Source: Phytophthora sp. 'mugwort' (Eukaryota > Oomycota > Peronosporomycetes > Peronosporales > Peronosporaceae). Taken from it: a DNA stretch of 33,416 nt. The DNA lies in the NCBI GenBank assembly GCA_033558025.1, contig JAUCEF010000128.1, forward strand, positions 1 to 33,416, read 5' to 3'. A program made the translations under genes and the position numbers. Of this stretch, positions 8,896-17,524 are shown in pieces (the stretch's first letter is position 1; each line of letters opens with the position of its first letter). Under the pieces are notes generated by a model, which worked only from the letters and a program-made list of their open reading frames with translations, ran no database searches and was not told where the DNA came from.

Positions 8896-9222
8896 ATGTA
8901 TCTTTTAAGAATAACTTTTAAATCATTTCAAAAAATAAATCAACTCAAACAAAATTTATTAAAATTAAAAAAAATTAATAAATTCAAAAATATTCAAATA
9001 CCCGGTGTATTTCAAACAAAACAAAAAAAAAAAATTTTTACATTATTAAGATCTCCCCATGTAAATAAAAAATCACGTGAACATTTTATTCATAAAAATT
9101 ATACTTCTAAAATTAATATAAAATTTAAAAATATTTTTTATTTATTAAATTTTTTAGTTTTAATTAAAAAATTTTTATCTAAAAATTCATTAATAAATAT
9201 TAAAATTATAAAAAAAAATTAA
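8896..9222 (+). CDS. rps10: Ribosomal protein S10
   Basis: This is a small-subunit protein of the 30S head (bacterial NusE/S10). The 108-residue product has the diagnostic block IFTLLRSPHVNKKSREHFIHKNY at about residues 47-69, the S10 loop that packs on 16S rRNA. Flanking regions are Lys- and Asn-rich and poorly conserved, as is common for AT-rich mitochondrial ribosomal proteins. It lies between trnF (16 bp) and trnR (10 bp). The 21 bp around its start codon recur downstream of nad5 (48-68). Confidence 0.88.
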   Translation: MYLLRITFKSFQKINQLKQNLLKLKKINKFKNIQIPGVFQTKQKKKIFTLLRSPHVNKKSREHFIHKNYTSKINIKFKNIFYLLNFLVLIKKFLSKNSLINIKIIKKN

Positions 9223-9232
9223 AATTAAACTT

Positions 9233-9306
9233 ATGCTTATAGCTTAAATGGATAAAGCGTTAGATTGCGGATCTATAAAATGAAAGTTCAAATCTTTCTA
9301 AGCATA
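9233..9306 (+). tRNA. trnR(gcg): tRNA-Arg (anticodon GCG)
   Basis: The cloverleaf has a perfect 7-bp acceptor (ATGCTTA/TAAGCAT), anticodon loop TTGCGGA giving GCG, and T arm GAAAG-TTCAAAT-CTTTC. It should read CGC/CGT. CGA codons also occur in the genes here (for example nad1, nad9, and the essential Arg of atp6), so another Arg tRNA or a modified wobble base is needed. Confidence 0.92.
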
Positions 9307-9320
9307 TATTTTATTTATTT

Positions 9321-9392
9321 TGAAGTATAGCCAAGTGGTAAGGCCTCCGTTTTTGGTACGGAAAATCAAAGGTTCGAATCCTTTTACTTCAA
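9321..9392 (+). tRNA. trnQ(ttg): tRNA-Gln (anticodon TTG)
   Basis: The 72-nt cloverleaf has perfect acceptor TGAAGTA/TACTTCA, anticodon stem TCCGT/ACGGA with loop TTTTGGT, and a T arm with TTCGAAT. It is the second of a four-tRNA cluster and ends 2 bp before trnI. Confidence 0.95.
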
Positions 9393-9394
9393 AA

Positions 9395-9468
9395 GGGCCT
9401 ATAACTCAGTTGGTTAGAGTATACGCCTGATAAGTGTAAAGTCAGTAGTTCAAATCTACTTAGGCCCA
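9395..9468 (+). tRNA. trnI(gat): tRNA-Ile (anticodon GAT)
   Basis: The 74-nt cloverleaf has perfect acceptor GGGCCTA/TAGGCCC, anticodon loop CTGATAA, and a T arm with TTCAAAT. It ends one base before trnV. Confidence 0.96.
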
Positions 9469-9469
9469 A

Positions 9470-9544
9470 TGAATAATTAACTCAATTGGTAGAGTATTTC
9501 GTTTACACCGAAAATGTTAGCGGTTCGAGTCCGTTATTATTCAA
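9470..9544 (+). tRNA. trnV(tac): tRNA-Val (anticodon TAC)
   Basis: The cloverleaf has perfect acceptor TGAATAA/TTATTCA, anticodon stem TTTCG/CGAAA with loop TTTACAC, and a T arm with TTCGAGT. It is the last tRNA of the R-Q-I-V cluster, 16 bp before rps12. Confidence 0.94.
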
Positions 9545-9560
9545 TAAAATAACAAATAAT

Positions 9561-9941
9561 ATGTCAACAATTAATCAATTATTTTTAAAAAAACAAAAAC
9601 GTTTAGAAAAAAAAAAAAGAAATAAAAGTCCAGCTTTAAAACAATGTCCTCAACGTAAAGGTATTTGTTTAAAAGTTTATAATACAACACCTAAAAAACC
9701 AAATTCTGCTATGCGTAAAGTAGCAAAAGTACACCTATCTAGTAGGTATACAATAATTACTTATATTCCAGGTATTGGTCATACTTTACAAGAACATTCA
9801 ATAGTATTAGTTAGAGGAGGTCGTGTAAAAGATTTACCTGGAGTAAAATATCATGTAATTCGTGGTAAATATGATTTATTAGGGATTTATTCTCGAAAAA
9901 CATCAAGATCAAAATATGGAACTAAAATACGAAGAGTATAA
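9561..9941 (+). CDS. rps12: Ribosomal protein S12
   Basis: This is a small-subunit protein at the decoding centre. The 126-residue product from ATG 9561 begins MSTINQLF, the usual S12 start; a longer reading from a TTG inside trnV is rejected. [18 protein letters not shown] is followed by [15 protein letters not shown] (residues 43-57) and [17 protein letters not shown], the highly conserved decoding-site loops. RSKYGTK closes the protein. It overlaps the start of rps7 by 26 bp and keeps the bacterial str-operon order S12-S7. Confidence 0.97.
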   Translation: MSTINQLFLKKQKRLEKKKRNKSPALKQCPQRKGICLKVYNTTPKKPNSAMRKVAKVHLSSRYTIITYIPGIGHTLQEHSIVLVRGGRVKDLPGVKYHVIRGKYDLLGIYSRKTSRSKYGTKIRRV

Positions 9942-10346
9942 AATAAAAAAATTATTTATAAATATGTTATTAAAAAAAGGAAAAAAAACTTGTTCTGAAA
10001 ACATATTTATAAATATTTTAATTACTTTAAAAAAAATTACAAAACAAAAACCGAATTTTATTTTATTTAAATCAATTGAAAATTTATTACCGAAATTAAA
10101 AGCAATAAGTATTCCAAATAAAAAACGAAATAAAAAAAAAAAAAAAAAGATAGATATTTTTTAATGCTTTTAAATGAAGATAAACAAATTAAAAAATCGA
10201 TATCGTGGTTACTTTTAAATGCAAATTTAAAAAACATAACAAACGAAATTATTCAAACTTCAAAAAATAAAAGTAAAACAATCAATACAAAAAAACAATA
10301 TTATAAAAATATAAAAAAATTAAAATTTAATCTTATTTTTGATTAA
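9916..10346 (+). CDS. rps7: Ribosomal protein S7, split by a frameshift at a 17-A run
   Basis: S7 organizes the head of the small ribosomal subunit. The first part (9916-10164, 82 codons) reads [17 protein letters not shown]...ENIF...[14 protein letters not shown], clearly the S7 N-terminal half. It then enters 17 consecutive A (10132-10148) and stops at TAA 10162-10164. The second part is open in another frame from the A run and includes ATG 10164, overlapping the stop by one base. It continues [23 protein letters not shown] and [15 protein letters not shown], the S7 C-terminal half. A -1 slip on the A run would join them at near-normal S7 length (about 143 residues). Causes could be programmed slippage, a true mutation, or a homopolymer sequencing error. 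Two separate ORFs translated by stop-start reinitiation are also conceivable. Confidence 0.85.
10132..10148 (+). repeat. 17-A homopolymer at the rps7 frameshift
   Basis: Seventeen A residues encode the Lys run in rps7. The reading frame changes within it. An A run of this type is a classic substrate for transcriptional or ribosomal slippage and also for sequencing length error. It is mirrored at 25562-25578 as T. Confidence 0.9.
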
Positions 10347-10360
10347 TTTTTTTAAAATAC

Positions 10361-10380
10361 ATTATTTATCATTAAATAAT
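10361..10380 (+). other. Stem-loop in the rps7-cox3 spacer
   Basis: An 8-bp perfect A/T stem with loop TCAT lies in the 60-bp spacer between rps7 and cox3. It is a possible processing element; A/T stems this short can arise by chance here. It is mirrored at 25330-25349. Confidence 0.35.
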
Positions 10381-10406
10381 TAATTATTACAAATTATAAA
10401 ATTCTT

Positions 10407-11321
10407 ATGAAAAATTATTATTATATTAATAAAAAAAATTTACAAATAGAAACTACAACAAATGATTCTAATATCGATAAATTTCAAAATGATTTAAAAA
10501 TTTTAAAAGAAATTAGTAATAATATACAAAATACACAAAAACATCCTTATCATTTAGTAGATCCAAGTCCTTGGCCTTTTATAATTTCTTTTGGACTTTT
10601 TTTTTTAACTTTTGGTGGTGCTATGTATTTTCATGGTTATATTGGCAGTAATTTCTTAATTTTAACAGGATTTTTAATGATTATTTTAACAATGTATACT
10701 TGGTTTCGTGATATAGTTAGAGAAGCTGTATATGAAGGTCAACATACTAAACAAGTACAATTAGGTTTAAGAAATGGTATGCTTTTATTTATTTTTAGTG
10801 AATTACTATTTTTTGTTAGTTTTTTTTGGGCTTTTTTTCATTCAGCTTTAGCACCAACACCTGAAATTGGATCTTTATGGCCACCATTAGGTATTGAAAC
10901 TGTTAATGCTTGGGGTATTCCTTTATTAAATACTGTAATATTATTATCATCTGGGGCAACTATTACTTGGGCACACCATTCAATAGTTTTTGGTGATAGA
11001 AAAAATGCTATTTTAAGTTTAATTATTACAATTTTATTAGCTTTTTTTTTTACTTTAATTCAAGCCTATGAATATATTGAAAGTACTTTTTCAATTTCTG
11101 ATAGTATTTATGGTACAACTTTTTTTTTATTAACAGGTTTTCATGGTATTCACGTTATTGTAGGTACTATTTTTATTATAGTAAGTACTATTAGATTAAT
11201 TAATCATCATTTTACAAAACAACATCATTTCGGTTTTGAAGCTGCAGCTTGGTATTGGCATTTTGTAGATGTTGTTTGGTTATTTTTATTTGTAGCAGTT
11301 TACTGGTGGGGAGGTAATTAA
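10407..11321 (+). CDS. cox3: Cytochrome c oxidase subunit 3
   Basis: This is a core subunit of complex IV, a multi-spanning membrane protein without metal centres. The 304-residue product has the signature HPYHLVDPSPWP at residues 46-57, then FGGAMYFHGY, FRDIVREAVYEGQHTKQVQLGLRNGM, FWAFFHSALAPTPEIGSLWPP, FLLTGFHGIHVIVGTIF and the terminal AAAWYWHFVDVVWLFLFVAVYWWG. Cox3 normally begins only a few residues before HPYHL. Here a hydrophilic leader of about 45 residues precedes it, with no internal Met to give a shorter start. It lies 24 bp before atp6, so both are probably cotranscribed. Confidence 0.97.
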   Translation: MKNYYYINKKNLQIETTTNDSNIDKFQNDLKILKEISNNIQNTQKHPYHLVDPSPWPFIISFGLFFLTFGGAMYFHGYIGSNFLILTGFLMIILTMYTWFRDIVREAVYEGQHTKQVQLGLRNGMLLFIFSELLFFVSFFWAFFHSALAPTPEIGSLWPPLGIETVNAWGIPLLNTVILLSSGATITWAHHSIVFGDRKNAILSLIITILLAFFFTLIQAYEYIESTFSISDSIYGTTFFLLTGFHGIHVIVGTIFIIVSTIRLINHHFTKQHHFGFEAAAWYWHFVDVVWLFLFVAVYWWGGN

Positions 11322-11345
11322 TTTATTAAAAAATTAATAATTTTT

Positions 11346-12065
11346 ATGGTTAGTCCTTTAGAACAATTTGAAATTTTACCTATTTTTCAAATACCTTTTG
11401 TATTTACTAATGCTTCTTTAATTTTAGTAATAGGTTTAGTTTATTTATATATATTTACATGTATAAAAACTAAATTTATTCCAACACGTTTTCAACAAAT
11501 TTTTGAAATGATTTTTAATATTACAATTGAATTAACTTATTCTAGTATAGGAAAAGCTGGTAAATATTTTGTTTCATTAATTTTTGTTGTTTTTTTTTTT
11601 ATTTTATTATGTAATTTAATAGGAATGATTCCATACAGTTTTACTATAACAAGTCATTTAATTATTACGTTTACTTTAGCATTAACAATTTATTTAGGTT
11701 TTAATTTAATTGGAATTAAAAAACATAAATTTAATTTTTTAAATTTATTATTACCTAGTGGTGCAAGTATAGCATTAGTTCCCATCTTAGTACCTATTGA
11801 ATTAGTTTCATACATTTTTCGTGTAATTAGTTTACCTGTACGATTATTTGCAAATATGATGGCTGGACATACTTTATTAAAAGTAATTGCAGGTTTTGCT
11901 TGGGCTATGTTAAATGTAAATAGTTTTATTTTTATGGCACATTTTATTCCATTAATAATTATTGTATTATTGGTTGGTTTAGAAATTGCTGTAGCTTTAA
12001 TTCAGGCATATGTGTTTACGATTTTAACGTGTATGTATATAAATGATGCTTTAAATTTACATTAA
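11346..12065 (+). CDS. atp6: ATP synthase F0 subunit a
   Basis: This forms the proton half-channels of ATP synthase next to the c-ring. The 239-residue product begins MVSPLEQFEI, a common mitochondrial Atp6 start, with several hydrophobic helices. The essential proton-path Arg is R166 in SLPVRLFANMMAGH. The C-terminal helix GLEIAVALIQAYVFTILTCMYINDAL is intact. It is followed by trnD 36 bp downstream. Confidence 0.97.
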   Translation: MVSPLEQFEILPIFQIPFVFTNASLILVIGLVYLYIFTCIKTKFIPTRFQQIFEMIFNITIELTYSSIGKAGKYFVSLIFVVFFFILLCNLIGMIPYSFTITSHLIITFTLALTIYLGFNLIGIKKHKFNFLNLLLPSGASIALVPILVPIELVSYIFRVISLPVRLFANMMAGHTLLKVIAGFAWAMLNVNSFIFMAHFIPLIIIVLLVGLEIAVALIQAYVFTILTCMYINDALNLH

Positions 12066-12101
12066 TAAAATATACAAAAATAAGATATAATATTTTATAT
12101 T

Positions 12102-12175
12102 GGAAAAATAGCTCAGTTGGTTAGAGTGGTAGCTTGTCACGCTATAAGTCGCGGGTTCAAGTCCCGTTTTTTCCG
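12102..12175 (+). tRNA. trnD(gtc): tRNA-Asp (anticodon GTC)
   Basis: The 74-nt cloverleaf has perfect acceptor GGAAAAA/TTTTTCC with discriminator G, as usual for Asp. The anticodon stem is GTAGC/GCTAT with loop TTGTCAC, and the T arm is GCGGG-TTCAAGT-CCCGT. Confidence 0.96.
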
Positions 12176-12209
12176 TTTAAATTTATTATATTTAAAAAAA
12201 TTTATAAAT

Positions 12210-12563
12210 ATGTTATTAAATTATTCAAATATTTTTATATTCTTAATATTAAGTTTATTTTTATCAATTTTAATTTTCATTTTATCTTTTAGTTTAATTA
12301 AACAAAAAGATGATTTAGAAAAGTTAACAGCCTATGAATGTGGATTTAATCCTTATGATGATGCTAGAAAAATTTTTGATGTAAAATTTTATTTAGTAGC
12401 TATCCTTTTTATTATTTTTGATTTAGAAGCTGTTTTTATTTTTCCTTGGGTTTTAACTTTAAGTTCAAATTTTTCATGGGGATTTTGGACTATGATTGAA
12501 TTTTTAGTTGAATTAGTTATAGGTTTTATTTATATTTGGTGTAGTGATGCTTTAGAATGGTAA
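12210..12563 (+). CDS. nad3: NADH dehydrogenase subunit 3
   Basis: This is a small membrane subunit of complex I (NuoA) at the quinone-site interface. The product is 117 residues from ATG 12210; an upstream in-frame TTG lies within trnD and is not used. TAYECGFNPYDDARKIFDVKFYLVAILFIIFDLEAVFIFPW contains the loop Cys of the active/deactive switch and the conserved Asp/Glu pair in the second helix. It lies 34 bp after trnD. Confidence 0.97.
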   Translation: MLLNYSNIFIFLILSLFLSILIFILSFSLIKQKDDLEKLTAYECGFNPYDDARKIFDVKFYLVAILFIIFDLEAVFIFPWVLTLSSNFSWGFWTMIEFLVELVIGFIYIWCSDALEW

Positions 12564-13029
<466 letters not shown>

Positions 13030-13046
13030 TTAAAATTAAATCCTGA

Positions 13047-13080
13047 AAAATATGATAAAAATTAATTTTTATCGTATTTT
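13047..13080 (+). terminator. 17-bp stem-loop 17 bp after atp9
   Basis: The arms 13047-13063 and 13064-13080 pair along 17 positions with a single T·G pair. The innermost 20 bp (13054-13073) are a perfect palindrome. This is the strongest short hairpin in the unit and lies just after the atp9 stop, suggesting 3'-end formation or mRNA protection. A second 6-bp stem-loop follows at 13097-13114. It is mirrored at 22630-22663. Confidence 0.6.
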
Positions 13081-13176
13081 ATGTTATATATATACTAATA
13101 CTGGTTATAGTATTTATTTTAGAAAAAAAATTATTTATTTTTTTAATATATAAATATTTATAATTATTTTTTATTT

Positions 13177-13743
13177 ATGAAAGTATTAAAAAAATTTAGT
13201 CAATATTTATTACAGATTTTACCAATAATAAATTATACTTTATATAAAAATGAATTATGTATAAATATTTCTACAAAAAATTTAATTCCTATTTTATTTT
13301 TTTTAAAAAATCATACAAATACTCAATTTAAAGTATTATCAGAAATTTGTGTTATAGATTATATTAATAAAAAAAAACGTTTTGAAATAATTTATAATTT
13401 ATTAAGTATTCGTTTTAATAGTCGTTTAAAAATTAAAATAATAATTAATGAATTACAACCGGTAGATTCAATTATAAAAATATATCAATCAGCCAATTGG
13501 TGTGAAAGAGAAGTTTGGGATATGTTTGGTATTTTTTTTTTATACCATCCCGATTTAAGACGGATTTTAACAGATTATGGTTTTGAAGGACATCCTTTAC
13601 GTAAAGATTTCCCTTTAAGTGGTTTTTTAGAAATTTTTTATAATGAATTAAAAAAACGTGTTGTTTATGAACCCATTAATTTATCACAACAATACCGATT
13701 ATTTGAATTTAATAATCCTTGGAATAATAAAATAAATATGTAA
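13177..13743 (+). CDS. nad9: NADH dehydrogenase subunit 9 (30-kDa subunit)
   Basis: This is a hydrophilic peripheral-arm subunit of complex I (NuoC), a partner of Nad7. The 188-residue product has the diagnostic ANWCEREVWDMFGIFFLYHPDLRRILTDYGFEGHPLRKDFPLSG block. The N-terminal half is divergent and Lys/Asn/Ile-rich. The C-terminal YEP...FNNPW is typical. It lies 47 bp before the ATG of cob. Confidence 0.97.
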   Translation: MKVLKKFSQYLLQILPIINYTLYKNELCINISTKNLIPILFFLKNHTNTQFKVLSEICVIDYINKKKRFEIIYNLLSIRFNSRLKIKIIINELQPVDSIIKIYQSANWCEREVWDMFGIFFLYHPDLRRILTDYGFEGHPLRKDFPLSGFLEIFYNELKKRVVYEPINLSQQYRLFEFNNPWNNKINM

Positions 13744-13790
13744 TATTTTATTAATTATTTTTGCTTTTAGGTAATTTTTCATTTCATATT

Positions 13791-14966
13791 ATGAGATGGA
13801 ATAAAAAATCATTATTTGCGATTCTTAATAATCATTTAATAGATTATCCTACACCTATTAATTTAAATTATTTTTTTGGATTCGGTTCGTTAGCTGGTAT
13901 TATGTTAGTAATACAAATTTTAACAGGTATTTTTTTAGCAATGCATTATACTCCACATATTGATTTAGCTTTTAATAGTGTTGAACATATTATGAGAGAT
14001 GTAAATAATGGTTGGTTAATTAGATATACACATGCAAATGGAGCATCTTTTTTTTTTATTGTTGTATATATTCATATTTTTCGTGGTTTATATTATGGTT
14101 CTTATATCACACCAAGAGAAGCTATATGGTCTTCTGGTGTAATTATTTTTATTTTAATGATGGCTACAGCTTTTATGGGTTATGTTTTACCTTGGGGACA
14201 AATGAGTTTTTGGGGTGCAACTGTTATTACTAATTTATTTTCTGCAATACCCTTAATAGGAAAAGATATTGTTGATTGGCTTTGGGGCGGATTTGCTGTT
14301 GATAATCCAACATTAAATCGTTTTTTTAGTTTACATTTTACATTACCTTTTATAATTGTGGGTGCCGTATTGATACATTTAATTTTATTACATGAAGTTG
14401 GTTCAAATAATCCTTTAGGTATTACATTAAAAAATGAAAATATACCTTTTTATCCATATTTTTATACTAAAGATTTATTTGGATTAATGATCTTATTTTT
14501 GATTTTCTTTATTTTTATTTTTTTTTATCCTAATACATTAGGTCATCCCGATAATTATATTGAAGCAAATCCAATGAAAACACCTTTACATATCGTACCA
14601 GAATGGTATTTTTTACCGTTTTATGCAATTTTAAGATCTATTCCTAATAAAATTGGCGGTGTTATAGCTATGTTTGGTTCATTACTTATTTTATTAACAA
14701 TACCTTTTACAAATTCATCTGAAATTAGAAGTACAGCTTTTAGACCTATATTTAAAATTTGTTATTGGTTATTAGTTATAGCTTTTTTATTATTAGGTTG
14801 GGTTGGACAATGTCCAGTTGAATATCCTTATACTGAAATTGGTATTATAAGTATGATTTATTATTTTTTTTTTTTTATAATAATTATACCATTTTTAGGT
14901 AAATTAGAAACTTATTTAGTACGTTATAATATTAATAAAAAATCTTTAATAAATAAAAATAAATAA
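13791..14966 (+). CDS. cob: Cytochrome b
   Basis: This is the haem-bearing core membrane subunit of complex III. The product is 391 residues from ATG 13791 (MRWNKK); an in-frame TTG 30 bp earlier is a less likely start. Haem ligands are H81/H95 and H182/H196, each 14 apart, and the Qo-site PEWY is at 270-273. The protein looks complete to the last helix. Its last 14 bases overlap the open frame of nad11, which begins with no leader of its own; this junction is discussed under nad11. Confidence 0.97.
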   Translation: MRWNKKSLFAILNNHLIDYPTPINLNYFFGFGSLAGIMLVIQILTGIFLAMHYTPHIDLAFNSVEHIMRDVNNGWLIRYTHANGASFFFIVVYIHIFRGLYYGSYITPREAIWSSGVIIFILMMATAFMGYVLPWGQMSFWGATVITNLFSAIPLIGKDIVDWLWGGFAVDNPTLNRFFSLHFTLPFIIVGAVLIHLILLHEVGSNNPLGITLKNENIPFYPYFYTKDLFGLMILFLIFFIFIFFYPNTLGHPDNYIEANPMKTPLHIVPEWYFLPFYAILRSIPNKIGGVIAMFGSLLILLTIPFTNSSEIRSTAFRPIFKICYWLLVIAFLLLGWVGQCPVEYPYTEIGIISMIYYFFFFIIIIPFLGKLETYLVRYNINKKSLINKNK

Positions 14967-16545
14967 TTTAAATTGTATTCATTGTACACGTTGTGTACGT
15001 TTTGCTAATGAAATTTGTGGAATTGACGGTTTAGGTACAACAGGTCGTGGTAATAAAACTGAAATTAATTTTTATTCTTCAAATATTTTTAAATCCGAAT
15101 TTTCTGGTAATTTAGTAGATTTATGTCCTGTTGGTGCATTAACTTCTAAACCCTATACTTTTAAAGCACGTTCTTGGGAATTAAAAAAAAAAGAGGGTAT
15201 TGCTATTTTAGATAGTATTGGTTCAAATATTAAAATTGATATTTTTAATAATGAAATTATACGTATTTTACCTAAAACTAATTTTAATATTAATAAAGAA
15301 TGGATATCAGATAAAACAAGATATTTTTTTGATAGTTTAAAATATCAACGATTAAAATATCCATTATTAAAAGATAATCAAAACAATTTTCATAGGATTT
15401 CTTGGTTAGATGCTCTAAATATTATTAATAAAAAATTGATAATTACAGATAGTTTTAATGCTAAAAGTATTATTGGTGATTTAACTGATTTAGAATCTCT
15501 TTTTTTATTAAAAAAAAATTTAAATAAATTAGGAATTTCAAATGTAAATTATGAACAATTTTTAAAAAATCGACAAATTAAGATAAATTCTGATTTAGCT
15601 TCAAATTTTTTATTTAATAATACTTTAAAATCTATTGAAGAATCTGATGTTTGTTTAATAATTGGTAGTGATATTCGTCAAGAAGGTTCTATTTTAAATA
15701 TTCATTTAATTAATCGTTTAAAAAAAGGAAATTTTAAAATAGCATATATCGGTAATAAAATTAATTTTACTTATCCAGTAAAACATTTAGGATTAACTTT
15801 TAAAACTTTAATAAATATTATTTTAGGAAAACATGTATTTTGTAAACAATTAAAAAAAGCAAAAAAACCTTTAATTATTATAGGTAGTAATATTTTAAAT
15901 CAAAAAAATGGTTTTTTTTTATTATCAAAATTAAAAAATTTATCATTTATTAACCATAATATTAATTTCTTTAATTTTCAAACTTCTTTAATTAATTTTT
16001 TTGAAATTACTTTTCCAAAATCATTAAATATGTTAAATAATTCAAAATTATATTATTTATTTAATACAAATTTACAAAATAAATTAAAAATAACTAAAAA
16101 TAGTTTTGTTATTTATCAAGGACATCATTTTACTAAAGATGCTCAAAATTCAAATCTAATTTTACCTGGATTAACTTTTTTAGAAAAAAATGGAATGTAT
16201 ATTAATTTAGAAGGTTTTATTCAAAAAAATGAACAAATTTTAAATGTAAATATAGAACAACGTAAAGATTCTATAATTTATAGAAATCTTTATAAATTTT
16301 TATTAAATAAAAATCAATCTAAATCAGAAGCTTTTTTAAAAATTAAAGATATTTTACCTTATTTATTAAAAAAAAAAATAAAAATTATTTATAATTTTAG
16401 TTTTAATAAAAAATTTTTAAAAATTAATATTAATTTTTTAGATTCATTAATTAAAAATAATTATTATACAAATATATTAGAACAATATTCAAAAATATTG
16501 ATTAATTCTAATAAAATTTTCAAAAATCAATCAAAATTATTATGA
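14953..16545 (+). CDS. nad11: NADH dehydrogenase subunit 11, lacking its N-terminal FeS part
   Basis: This is the 75-kDa FeS subunit of complex I (NuoG). The frame is open for 530 codons after an in-frame TAA (14950-14952). It contains no ATG until deep inside, so an ATA/ATT start, a TTG at 15436, or no own start is implied. Conserved sequence begins at once with [17 protein letters not shown] and later [24 protein letters not shown]: Cys 8, 11, 14 and 58, the four ligands of cluster N4. The ferredoxin-like N1b domain and the H/CPICD...GEC region of N5, about 140-150 residues normally placed before this point, are absent here. The molybdopterin-oxidoreductase-like remainder and C-terminus are present. 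It stops at TGA, overlapping nad1 by 4 bp. It may be a split gene, a truncation, or an assembly fault. Confidence 0.9.
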   Translation: MKINNLNCIHCTRCVRFANEICGIDGLGTTGRGNKTEINFYSSNIFKSEFSGNLVDLCPVGALTSKPYTFKARSWELKKKEGIAILDSIGSNIKIDIFNNEIIRILPKTNFNINKEWISDKTRYFFDSLKYQRLKYPLLKDNQNNFHRISWLDALNIINKKLIITDSFNAKSIIGDLTDLESLFLLKKNLNKLGISNVNYEQFLKNRQIKINSDLASNFLFNNTLKSIEESDVCLIIGSDIRQEGSILNIHLINRLKKGNFKIAYIGNKINFTYPVKHLGLTFKTLINIILGKHVFCKQLKKAKKPLIIIGSNILNQKNGFFLLSKLKNLSFINHNINFFNFQTSLINFFEITFPKSLNMLNNSKLYYLFNTNLQNKLKITKNSFVIYQGHHFTKDAQNSNLILPGLTFLEKNGMYINLEGFIQKNEQILNVNIEQRKDSIIYRNLYKFLLNKNQSKSEAFLKIKDILPYLLKKKIKIIYNFSFNKKFLKININFLDSLIKNNYYTNILEQYSKILINSNKIFKNQSKLL

Positions 16546-17522
16546 TATACACAATTTTAAAATTTTTAATTTTCATATTACCTTTATTAATTGCTGTGGC
16601 TTATTTTACTTTAGTTGAACGTAAAATATTAGCTTCTATTCAAAGAAGAAGAGGACCTAATGTTGTAGGTACTTTTGGATTATTACAACCATTAGCTGAT
16701 GGTCTTAAATTATTCGTAAAAGAAACAATTTTACCAAGTAATGCTGATGTAATTTTATTTATATTTGCACCTATTTTAGCTTTTTTTTTAAGTCTATTAA
16801 GTTGGACAATAATACCTTTAGGTTTTGGTATGTTTTTTACTGAATTAAATATTGGTATTTTATATTTAATAGCAATTTCATCTTTAGGTGTATACGGTGT
16901 TATTATAGGTGGTTGGTCAAGTAATTCTAAATATTCGTTTTTAGGGGCTTTAAGATCAACAGCACAAATGATTTCATATGAATTAACTATTGGGTTTTCA
17001 ATTCTTTCAGTAATTGTTTGTGCAAAATCTTTAAATTTAATTTCTATTATTTGGGCACAAAAAACGGTATGGTATTGTTTTCCTCTTTTTCCTATTTTTA
17101 TAATTTTTTTTATATCTTGTTTAGCAGAAACAAATCGACATCCCTTTGATTTACCTGAAGCTGAAGCTGAATTAGTTTCAGGTTATAATGTAGAATATTC
17201 TGCAATGGGTTTTGCATTATTTTTTTTAGGTGAATATGCTAATATGTTATTAATGAGTAGTTTAACTACGATTTTATTTTTAGGTGGTTGGTTAGCACCT
17301 TTCCCTTTTAGTATAAATTGTATTAATTTTTTACCCGGATCTTTTTGGTTTAGTATTAAAATTTGTTTTTTTGTTGTTTTATTTGTAGTTGCTCGAGCTA
17401 TTTTACCTCGATATCGTTATGACCAATTAATGCGTTTAGGTTGGAAAGTATTTCTACCTTTTTCATTATCCTGGTTTTTATATACTGCAAGTATTTTAAT
17501 AAGTTTTAATTGGTTAATTTAA
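16542..17522 (+). CDS. nad1: NADH dehydrogenase subunit 1
   Basis: This membrane subunit of complex I (NuoH) links the peripheral and membrane arms and lines the quinone tunnel. The 326-residue product has [22 protein letters not shown] near the N-terminus, then [15 protein letters not shown]. The quinone-tunnel loop [25 protein letters not shown] follows, and the closing segment is [23 protein letters not shown]. Its ATG overlaps the nad11 TGA (ATGA), as in bacterial nuoG-nuoH coupling. nad4L starts 2 bp after its stop. Confidence 0.98.
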   Translation: MIYTILKFLIFILPLLIAVAYFTLVERKILASIQRRRGPNVVGTFGLLQPLADGLKLFVKETILPSNADVILFIFAPILAFFLSLLSWTIIPLGFGMFFTELNIGILYLIAISSLGVYGVIIGGWSSNSKYSFLGALRSTAQMISYELTIGFSILSVIVCAKSLNLISIIWAQKTVWYCFPLFPIFIIFFISCLAETNRHPFDLPEAEAELVSGYNVEYSAMGFALFFLGEYANMLLMSSLTTILFLGGWLAPFPFSINCINFLPGSFWFSIKICFFVVLFVVARAILPRYRYDQLMRLGWKVFLPFSLSWFLYTASILISFNWLI

Positions 17523-17524
17523 TT

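Noticed and set aside
10164..10346. Independent 60-residue gene after rps7
   Set aside because: Its sequence is the C-terminal half of S7 ([27 protein letters not shown]), so it was merged with rps7 as one frameshifted gene.
13761..13790. TTG start for cob ten codons upstream
   Set aside because: The ATG at 13791 gives a typical cytochrome b N-terminus, and every other gene except nad11 has ATG.
14984..14998. GTACAC-GTT-GTGTAC inverted repeat at the nad11 5' end
   Set aside because: It encodes the conserved Cys-Thr-Arg-Cys-Val-Arg of cluster N4, so protein constraint explains it; its closeness to the truncation may be chance.
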